A stretch of DNA of 52,668 nt, taken from NCBI GenBank assembly GCA_030691385.1, contig JAUYEI010000106.1:1-52668 (forward strand). The letters are read 5' to 3'. This stretch comes from Azonexus sp. Its GTDB lineage: Bacteria; Pseudomonadota; Gammaproteobacteria; Burkholderiales; Rhodocyclaceae. Below are positions 44,515 through 52,668 of the stretch, piece after piece. Positions within the stretch are counted from its first letter, which is position 1. Every line of letters starts with the position of its first letter. Made by a program: the position numbers and the translations under genes. The notes under the pieces are model-generated. The model searched no databases. It was not told the DNA's origin and was given only the letters and a program-made list of their open reading frames with translations.

Positions 44515-46649
44515 AGCTAGCCGCCGATACCCTGCTTGCTCTGCTGCCCGCCTTCTACCGCGAGCGCGATGCCGAACTGGATGGCCCGCTGCGCGCCCTG
44601 CTCGGCGTCATCGCCCGCCAGGGCGCGCTGGTCGAAGCCGATATCGAACGGCTCTACAACAACGCCTTCATCGAAACCTGCGAAGACTGGGTCGTCCCCT
44701 ACATCGGCGACCTGCTCGGCGTACGCGCCCTTTACCCGGTCAGCGGCACCGCCGCCTTCGGCCCGCGCGCGCTGGTCGCCAACACCCTGCGCCTGCGCCG
44801 GCGCAAGGGCACGGCGCTGGTTCTCGAAGAACTGGCCTTCGACACCACCGGCTGGCGCGCCCGCGCCGTCGAGTTCTTCGAACGGTTGTCGACCACGCAA
44901 TACCTCAATCACCTGCGCCCGCATTCCCTGCGCACGCCGGACCTGCGCCAGCCCCGGCCGCTAGCCCGCATCGACGGCCCCTTCGGCACCGAAGCCCACA
45001 CCGCCGACATCCGCGCCCTGCCGGCCGGTCGCTACAACCTGCCGAACGTCGGCCTTTTCCTGTGGCGCCTGCAGGCCTACCCGGTGCAGCGCGCCACAGC
45101 CCGCCCGGCGACGACGCGGCCCGGCTTCTACACCTTCGACCCGCTGGGGCTTGACCAGCCGCTGTTCAACCGGCCGCGCACCGAGACCGACATCAGCCAT
45201 CTGGCCGAACCGATCAACGTCCCGGAAGCCCTGCACTGGCGCGACCTCCACGCCGAACTCGAAGCCCGCCGGCAAGCCCTGACCGACGGCGAAGACCCGG
45301 ACGACCGCTATTTCGCCGACGCCGGCGGCGGCCCGGTGCTGCGCGTCTGGATCAACGACAACGAAGTACCGGTTGAACACCTGGTGATTGCCGACCTCAG
45401 CCCGATTCCGACGGTCGTGCCGGAAGACTGGCGCCATCCGCCGGCCACGCTCGTCGTTACCACCCGCAAGGCCGGCCGACCGGACATGACTTTCCCGCCC
45501 GCCGGTGGCGTGCTGGTCGGCATCGACCCGGGGCGCGGCCGCCTGGCCTTGCCTGAAGGCGTCACGGCCAGCCGCGTCGAGGTCGCCTACGCCTACGGTT
45601 TCCCCGGCGACATCGGTGCCGGCCCCTACGACCGGCGTCCCGGCCCCGGCGACAACGATCCGCTGGCCATCCTGTCCGACCCGGCCGACTTCGAGGTCGT
45701 CATCCACATCCCCAGCACCGCCACGCCGACGCTGGCCTCGGCTTTCAACGCCCCGGCCAACCCGGCCGATGCGGTCAACCGGGTTATTGCCGGAAAACGC
45801 ACATTGGTCGTCCTCAACACCGACGCCAGCGAAGCGCTGACGCCGACGCTCAACCTGCCCGACAGCCACCTCGCCATCCAGGCCGCGCCCGGCCGGCGCC
45901 CGGTGCTGGTCGGCGATTTTTCGCTCAAAGGCAATACCAGTACGCGGCTCAGCCTCGGCGGCCTGCTGCTCGACGGCGCCCTGCGCCTGCAAGGCCAGTT
46001 GAATGCCGTCACGCTGCGCCATTGCAGCGTGGTCCCCGGCAAGGGCGGCATCGCACACTCAGGCACCGGCACCGACCTCACGCTGAGCCTGTACCGCTGC
46101 CTGAGCGGCCCGCTGCGCAGCAACCGGCCACTCGCCGCTGTCGTACTGCGCGATAGCCTGATCGATGGCGAAGCCGGCAACCTCGCGCTCGATGTCGACG
46201 ATAGCCCGCTGAGCGTCATCGCCAGCACCCTGCTCGGCACGACAGCGGCCGGCCGGCTGGAGGCCAGCAACAGCCTGTTCGACGGGCTGGTCACGATTGC
46301 CCGCCGCCAGGAAGGCTGCGTCCGCTACAGCTATCTGCCGCCGAAATCCGTGACGCCGCGCCGCCATCGCTGCCAGCCCGATCTGGTCATGACCGACCTG
46401 CCCGCCGCCGAGGCCGCCCGCGAAGCGATGCGGGTGACGCCAGCCTTCACCAGCACCCGCTTCGACACGCCGGCCTATGGCCAGCTGACGCGAAGCACCG
46501 CCCCGGAAATCCGCACCGGCGCCGACAACGGTGCCGAGATGGGCGTCTGGAACCTGCTCCAGCAGCCGCAGCGCGAAGCCAATCTGGCGTTGGCGCTCGA
46601 TGAATACCTGCGTTTCGGCCTCGAAGCGGCCGCGATTTTCGTCAATTAG
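44511..46649 (+). CDS. gpI-like tail protein with beta-helix region
   Basis: The product has 712 residues from the ATG at 44511. The N-terminus 'DTLLALLPAFYRERDAELDG' and 'CEDWVVPYIGDLLGVRALYP' is typical of the tail protein gpI type (TIGR02242-like) used in eCIS. The middle and C-terminal parts have repeated short strands ('LRLQGQLNAVTLRHCSVVPG', 'VVLRDSLIDGEAGNLALDVD') as in parallel beta helices. It could link wedge and fibre or act as surface contact. It overlaps the J2 stop by four bases. Confidence 0.85.
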   Translation: MKLAADTLLALLPAFYRERDAELDGPLRALLGVIARQGALVEADIERLYNNAFIETCEDWVVPYIGDLLGVRALYPVSGTAAFGPRALVANTLRLRRRKGTALVLEELAFDTTGWRARAVEFFERLSTTQYLNHLRPHSLRTPDLRQPRPLARIDGPFGTEAHTADIRALPAGRYNLPNVGLFLWRLQAYPVQRATARPATTRPGFYTFDPLGLDQPLFNRPRTETDISHLAEPINVPEALHWRDLHAELEARRQALTDGEDPDDRYFADAGGGPVLRVWINDNEVPVEHLVIADLSPIPTVVPEDWRHPPATLVVTTRKAGRPDMTFPPAGGVLVGIDPGRGRLALPEGVTASRVEVAYAYGFPGDIGAGPYDRRPGPGDNDPLAILSDPADFEVVIHIPSTATPTLASAFNAPANPADAVNRVIAGKRTLVVLNTDASEALTPTLNLPDSHLAIQAAPGRRPVLVGDFSLKGNTSTRLSLGGLLLDGALRLQGQLNAVTLRHCSVVPGKGGIAHSGTGTDLTLSLYRCLSGPLRSNRPLAAVVLRDSLIDGEAGNLALDVDDSPLSVIASTLLGTTAAGRLEASNSLFDGLVTIARRQEGCVRYSYLPPKSVTPRRHRCQPDLVMTDLPAAEAAREAMRVTPAFTSTRFDTPAYGQLTRSTAPEIRTGADNGAEMGVWNLLQQPQREANLALALDEYLRFGLEAAAIFVN

Positions 46650-46689
46650 CCCTATTCAGCATCCCTAGACAAAAACCGGGAGAGACCCC

Positions 46690-49600
46690 ATGAAAGCCGA
46701 CCTCAGCCGCGCCACCTTCGACAAGGCCAGACGCTACCGCAGCGTGCGGATGCAGCAGGGCCGCGTACAGCTCGACGCCGATTTCAACGAGCAGCAGGAC
46801 ATCCTCAACCATCGCATCGAGATCGAGACGCGCGACAGCCTGGGACCGGTTGCCGTGCCCATCGACAACCCCGGTTTCGGCCTGACGCCGGCCGGCACGG
46901 ATTTGACCATTTCAGCCGGTCGACTTTACGTCGATGGCCTGCTTTGCGAAAACCCTGCCTCTACCACTGTCGCCAACCAGCCCGACCTGCCCGACACCGC
47001 CTCGCCGGTGCTGCCGGCCGGTGCTTCGCTGTTGCCGCTGCCACCGATTGGCGTCACGGCAGCGAGCATCACCGGCGTCGTCGTCTTCAACGCCGGCAAC
47101 GCGGTGGCGCCGCCTGACGGCACCTACCTCGCCTATCTCGAAGCCTGGCAGCGTCACCTGAGCCCGCTCAATCTGCCGGTGGACGACACCAGCATGCGCG
47201 AAGTGGCACTCGGCGGACCCGACACCTGCACCCGCGAAAAGACCGTCTGGCAGGTCAAGCTGCTGCGCGCCGGCGAACTCGATGCACCGCTCACCTGCCT
47301 TTCGTCGAATATTGCCGCCTGGAACACGTTGACCGCAGCACCCGACGGCCGCCTCGCCGCCCGGGCCGAAGCCAGCATCCCGCCCAAGACGCCCTGCCAG
47401 TTGCCGCCCGAAGCCGGCTACCGGCTGCTCGAAAACCATCTCTACCGGGTCGAAATCCACGACGACGGCAGCGTTGCCGGCAAGGCCCGCTACAAGTGGT
47501 CGCGCGACAACGGCAGCCTGGCCAGCCGGGTCGTCCGCTGGCTCAACGACCCGATTGCCAACGAGTTCGAGGTCGCCAGCATCGGCCGCGACGACGTGCT
47601 GGCCATCACCGCCGGCTGCTGGGTCGAGTTTTACGACGACACGCACGAACTGCTCGGCCAGCCCGGCCCGCTCGTGCCGGTCATCCGCACCGAAGGCAAT
47701 GTCGTCACCGTCGACCTGACCAAGCTGATCGGCCATGCGCTCGACCCGGCGCTGTTCCCGCGCAATCCGCGCGTCCGGCGCTGGGACGGCGTGGCCGAGA
47801 TCAGGCCGGCCGCCATCGCCTCGGCCACTGGCTGGGAGGAACTGGCGCAGGACGGCATCGAACTGAAGTTCGCCCCGGGCAGCTACCGGATCGGCGACTA
47901 CTGGCTGATTCCGGCCCGTACCGCGACGGCGGCCATCGAGTGGCCGCAGGAAAACAGCAAACCGGCCTTTCTCTCGCCAGCGGGTGTTTTGCGCGCTTTC
48001 GCCCGCCTCGCCCTGCTCGAATTCAAGGCCGGTGCCTGGATCCTGAAAGCGGACTGCCGCCCGCTTTTCCCCAGCCTGACCGAGCTGACCCAGCTCCATT
48101 ACGTCGGCGGCGACGGTCAGAGCATCAAGACCAACCCGGCCAACACGCCGGCCCATGTCGAGTTGCCCAGCCCGCTGCAGGTCGGCGTCGCCAACGGCCA
48201 GTTTCCGGTGGCCAAAGCGAGGGTTCTTTTCACCGTCGATGCGGGTCTCTTGCCCAACGGCACCACGACCCAAATTGTTGAAACCGGCCCCGATGGCATT
48301 GCCTCGATTGTCTGGTCGGTCGCCTCCGACCCCGGCAAACCAGTCCAGCATGCCAGCGCCGAGTTGCTGATCCCGGGCCAGGTGCTACCCGTTCCCGGCC
48401 GTTATCTGCCGGTGCATTTCAGCGCCCAGCTGGCGCTGGCCAGCGGCGTCGCCTACGACCCCTCCGCTTGCCCCGACCTGGTGGCGGCCGAGGCCTACAC
48501 CGTGCAGGACGCCATCGACACGCTGTGCAAGCGCCCTCTGGGTGACGGCGGCTGTTGCGTCACGGTCGGCCTGACCGGCGAGTACGAGATGCTTGATGTC
48601 GCCCTGCGCGCGCTGATCGCCGAAGGTCGCCGTGATATCTGCATCTGCCTGCTGCCCGGTAACCACAGTATGGCCGACGGCCTGAGCCTGACCGGAACGC
48701 CGCGTCACCGCATCAGCATCCACGGCGCCGGCCCGGCCAGCCGTTTGATCCTCAAACAGGAAGTATTCAAGTTCGACACTTTCGGCTCGTTGAGCCTGAA
48801 GGACTTCACGCTGGCGAATACCGGCGAAGCAAGCAGTTTCAGCTTCCTGAAATGCCAACACCTCGATTTCAGCCATGTCGAATTCTTTGGCCGAACAGCC
48901 ACCGGCAGCAGCCTGCTGCAAATCGCCGGCAGCTCGCGTTTGCTGATCGAAGACTGCACCGTTTTCGCCATTGCCACCGAGGACAACAACGAGAAAATCG
49001 ATTTCATTGCCCAGCGCGCTCCCAGCCTGGCTGCGCACAGGAATGCCTTCGGCGCGACCGCCACGCTTGATGGCAGCCTGAATGAGGCGGCCGAAGGCAT
49101 CGCCGCCCTGAGCCCGGCAGACCGCAAGAAAATGTCAGCCGAGATCACGACGCTTCTGCGCAGCAACGACCTCGTGAACCTCAGTAGCCGCGAACAGGCC
49201 AGCCTCAACAACCTGCGCATCGTGGTCGGCCGGAATTCGACAGCCGCCGCTCTGAGCAAGGCGCTCGATCAATTCGCCGACGCCCTGCGCGCCGCCACCC
49301 CGGCCTTTGCGCTGGCACTGGACGACACCGACGATGCCAGCCTGATCAACAACCGCCTGCGCGGCCGCATCACGCTGTTCGGCGAGTCCGACAAATTTCC
49401 CGATATCAACACCGACCAGCTGCAACGCCTGAGTGCCGCCCTCAAAGCGGGGGCCGTGACCTTCGATGACAGCGGCAGCCTGGTCCTTGAACGAAACGCA
49501 CTCCAGGGCGTACGGATGAGCGGCAAGGCGCTGGCCAAGGTGATCGATACTGCCCAGGGCACCCTGCCCGTCTGGCACAACCTGCAAGTCACCAACAATC

Positions 49601-49806
49601 GCATCGACAGCGAGGAAGATCACTATCCGGGATTCAACTGCGCCTTCAATGGCAATACGCTGGAACCGCAAGGCAACGTCGGCCTGCTGCTGGCCAGGCA
49701 GGCCAAGCTTATCGGCAATTTCGCCCACAACGATTTCAGCCTTTTTGTTGCTGGCGCCAATCCGGAAAGCTTCGGCAACGGTGGCTTGAACGTGGTGCCG
49801 ATTTAA
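46690..49806 (+). CDS. DUF6519 protein, large eCIS-associated baseplate or fibre-like protein
   Basis: The product has 1038 residues. The start 'RATFDKARRYRSVRMQQGRV' followed by 'QLDADFNEQQDILNHR' is the DUF6519 signature seen in eCIS operons. The rest includes a segment with 'CICLLPGNHSMADGLSLTG' and 'RISIHGAGPASRLIL', then 'FLKCQHLDFSHVEFFG', which fits a right-handed beta helix. Its function is unknown; as the last and longest gene of the operon with no separate fibre gene, a host-contact role is plausible. It has GGGAGAG before the start, 40 bases after the gpI-like gene. Confidence 0.8.
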   Translation: MKADLSRATFDKARRYRSVRMQQGRVQLDADFNEQQDILNHRIEIETRDSLGPVAVPIDNPGFGLTPAGTDLTISAGRLYVDGLLCENPASTTVANQPDLPDTASPVLPAGASLLPLPPIGVTAASITGVVVFNAGNAVAPPDGTYLAYLEAWQRHLSPLNLPVDDTSMREVALGGPDTCTREKTVWQVKLLRAGELDAPLTCLSSNIAAWNTLTAAPDGRLAARAEASIPPKTPCQLPPEAGYRLLENHLYRVEIHDDGSVAGKARYKWSRDNGSLASRVVRWLNDPIANEFEVASIGRDDVLAITAGCWVEFYDDTHELLGQPGPLVPVIRTEGNVVTVDLTKLIGHALDPALFPRNPRVRRWDGVAEIRPAAIASATGWEELAQDGIELKFAPGSYRIGDYWLIPARTATAAIEWPQENSKPAFLSPAGVLRAFARLALLEFKAGAWILKADCRPLFPSLTELTQLHYVGGDGQSIKTNPANTPAHVELPSPLQVGVANGQFPVAKARVLFTVDAGLLPNGTTTQIVETGPDGIASIVWSVASDPGKPVQHASAELLIPGQVLPVPGRYLPVHFSAQLALASGVAYDPSACPDLVAAEAYTVQDAIDTLCKRPLGDGGCCVTVGLTGEYEMLDVALRALIAEGRRDICICLLPGNHSMADGLSLTGTPRHRISIHGAGPASRLILKQEVFKFDTFGSLSLKDFTLANTGEASSFSFLKCQHLDFSHVEFFGRTATGSSLLQIAGSSRLLIEDCTVFAIATEDNNEKIDFIAQRAPSLAAHRNAFGATATLDGSLNEAAEGIAALSPADRKKMSAEITTLLRSNDLVNLSSREQASLNNLRIVVGRNSTAAALSKALDQFADALRAATPAFALALDDTDDASLINNRLRGRITLFGESDKFPDINTDQLQRLSAALKAGAVTFDDSGSLVLERNALQGVRMSGKALAKVIDTAQGTLPVWHNLQVTNNRIDSEEDHYPGFNCAFNGNTLEPQGNVGLLLARQAKLIGNFAHNDFSLFVAGANPESFGNGGLNVVPI

Positions 49807-49813
49807 CCTTGAA

Positions 49814-50001
49814 CCTTGAACCTCAGTTGGACGCGGCTGATGTCATGCCGACAAGGAGAAGCGACAAAGCCGGACGCCCGACCGGGCGTGCCAGCCGCCG
49901 CGTAGCGCTGTCACCCAAGGGGTGAATCGCCTCGAAGGCGCAAAGGCCTGTATTCAGGCGGCTGGTCAAGGCTGGATACGCGGTCAACCGAGGTTTCAAG
50001 G
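49814..50001 (-). mobile_element. MITE-like element, copy 3 (shorter)
   Basis: The element is 188 bp, with a ~45-bp internal deletion against copy 1 but the same right part ('AAGGGGTGAATCGCCTCGAA', 'GGCGCAAAGGCCTG'). It ends with GCGGTCAACCGAGGTTTCAA. CTTGAAC is duplicated at its left end (49807-49820). The minus-strand frame is shortened and stops early (C-terminus 'VGMTSAASN'). It truncates a DUF808 gene at 50001. Confidence 0.8.
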
Positions 50002-50272
50002 ATAAATGCCGCCGATCATGAGCAAGGGCGTCACCGCCCGCGGGATGAAGGCGCTGATCGCCAGCGCGGCCGGCACGAGGATCAGCTTGTTTTTTCAGCG
50101 AACCGACGCAGACCGCTCAGAGCACCGGCAATTCGCGTTCGGCGGCGACGCCGGAAACCTGCTGGGCATTGAGCGCCAGATCGTCGCCCAGCACGCCGGC
50201 CGTCTTCTTGGCGGCCACCTTGGTCAGTACCGCTATGTCGTCGATGAGGACGAGCAGGCTGGCGCCGGCCAC
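50002..50272 (-). pseudogene. DUF808 (YedI-like) membrane protein gene, truncated and frameshifted
   Basis: From a GTG at 50272 the minus strand reads '[20 protein letters not shown]' then '[20 protein letters not shown]' and 'AERELPVL', a clear DUF808/YedI N-terminus. A TGA then stands where the family has Trp. After a run of six A (one too many) the frame shifts and continues '[20 protein letters not shown]' and 'PLLMIGGIY'. The sequence is cut at 50001 by an MITE-like element; about 200 further residues of the family are absent. Intact members are inner-membrane proteins of unknown function. Confidence 0.85.
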
Positions 50273-50273
50273 C

Positions 50274-50465
50274 TCAGGATTTCCGATCCGGCGACGTCTC
50301 GAGCGAAAATTCGCGAATCCACGAAGCCCGTCGGTCGATGGCCGAACGGCGGTCGGTCATTACCCGACCGTCGCGGGTCTCGTACGGTGGCGGCGCGATA
50401 TGCGTGCACGCGCGGCGATCGGCTTGGCGCGGCTGATAGCTTGCATCGGACATTTTATTTTCCAT
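50274..50465 (-). CDS. small conserved basic protein of unknown function
   Basis: The product has 63 residues: '[20 protein letters not shown]' at the start and '[20 protein letters not shown]' near the end. The strong GAGGAG six bases before the ATG at 50465 supports it. It is rich in Arg and has no membrane segment. Such short 'DRR-x-x-IDRR' proteins occur next to unrelated genes in this group, role unknown. It lies one base before the DUF808 remnant start, so both were once one transcript. Confidence 0.65.
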   Translation of the reverse strand: MENKMSDASYQPRQADRRACTHIAPPPYETRDGRVMTDRRSAIDRRASWIREFSLETSPDRKS

Positions 50466-50566
50466 GATGACTCCTCGGCAAACCCGGAGGGGCTGCAATT
50501 ATGCCATGGCGCTTAAGCCGCGCGCTTGCCCGGAAAACGGCTAGAATCCTGCCCGCGACCACTCCT

Positions 50567-50600
50567 ACGGTCGACCGGAAATTTTGCCCAAATTTGAAAA
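50567..50600 (+). repeat. short dispersed repeat, copy 7 (parE leader)
   Basis: The core has one change (ACGGTCGACCGGAAATTTTG) and the tail CCCAAATTTGAAAAG. It forms the 5' leader just before the parE ATG. Confidence 0.75.
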
Positions 50601-50604
50601 GCGC

Positions 50605-52548
<1,944 letters not shown>

Positions 52549-52551
52549 TTT

Positions 52552-52668
52552 ATGACACTGAACATCACGACCATTCAGGCAAGAGATATTCCGGACGCCT
52601 GGTTTCAGTGCGTCTATGAGATTATTGAAAAGGGGCACAGATATCAGATCGACAGGGGGAGTTTCCAG
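52552..52668 (+). CDS. thymidylate-synthase-like protein, 5' end only
   Basis: Only 39 codons are inside the window: 'MTLNITTIQARDIPDAWFQC' then 'VYEIIEKGHRYQIDRGSFQ'. The pattern A-R-x-I-P-D-A-W and the acidic/aromatic spacing resemble the start of some thymidylate synthase homologues. The match is from memory and short. It starts three bases after the parE stop with no ribosome site visible. Cut by the window edge. Confidence 0.4.
   Translation, partial: MTLNITTIQARDIPDAWFQCVYEIIEKGHRYQIDRGSFQ

Noticed and set aside
45770..45800. GCGGTCAACCGG-like string in the gpI-like gene as an eighth copy of the short repeat
   Set aside because: Only the ten-base core matches; the A-rich tail is absent, so chance similarity is likely.
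50006..50467. Plus-strand open frame of 153 codons before parE
   Set aside because: It lies opposite the DUF808 remnant and the small basic gene, both of which have recognisable protein features on the minus strand.

Overview
The window looks like a chromosomal stretch of a GC-rich betaproteobacterium, most likely of the Rhodocyclales (Dechloromonas/Azonexus-like). This is inferred from the gene families (LexA, FabI, PpiD, ParE, ETF-QO), from the base composition and from the presence of abundant small interspersed repeats; no 16S or other marker is present to prove it. Left part (1-8417): an ion and membrane stress neighbourhood. On the minus strand are a small HPF/RaiA-like ribosome-hibernation protein, a membrane-anchored unknown, a CaCA-type cation antiporter, a P2-type cation ATPase, a TerB/DUF697-like protein and the start of a PAS sensor broken by an 18-base C run. 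Divergently on the plus strand are an NhaR-type LysR regulator, a PsiE-like membrane protein and an MscS-like channel. Middle part (8420-21944): housekeeping and lipid genes. These are an ACP/acyl-AMP ligase/acyltransferase fusion, lexA with a perfect SOS box, a dGTPase, a thioesterase, ETF-ubiquinone oxidoreductase, fabI, a large hybrid sensor kinase and ppiD. Right-middle part (21945-50500): an accessory region. It opens with a frameshifted remnant of a YjbQ (UPF0047) gene, a 234-bp terminal-inverted-repeat element, a sigma-54 promoter ahead of a small protein gene and an AT-rich stretch with a perfect palindrome. A complete-looking contractile injection system (eCIS, phage-tail-like) operon of about 26 kb follows (23756-49806). 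In order it holds sheath, tube, a zinc-ribbon-like gp26/51-type protein, a Pro-rich protein, a DUF4255 cap protein, an AAA+ ATPase, a small unknown, two DUF4157 proteins (the first with a transglutaminase-like C-terminus, the second with a C2-like C-terminus), a tube/hub adaptor, a LysM protein, gpD-like hub, gpV-like spike, PAAR-like tip, gp25 wedge, two gpJ-type baseplate proteins (one carrying a PA14 domain), a gpI-type protein and a DUF6519 protein. Nearly every junction is an ATGA overlap, so the genes are probably one translationally coupled operon. A third copy of the terminal-inverted-repeat element follows the operon and cuts off a DUF808 (YedI) gene that is also broken by a stop and a frameshift. 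Right end (50505-52668): parE (topoisomerase IV subunit B) and the start of a probable thymidylate-synthase-like gene. Two repeat families run through the window. One is a ~35-bp sequence (core ACGGTCAACCGGAAAAAACG) in seven copies, four of them inside eCIS coding sequences and all kept in frame. The other is the ~190-234-bp MITE-like element in three copies. One MITE copy sits exactly at the gp25/gpJ junction, appears to have duplicated the ATGA overlap, and carries an 80-codon frame that restores start/stop coupling on both sides. These repeats and the putative eCIS effector are the most unusual observations here.
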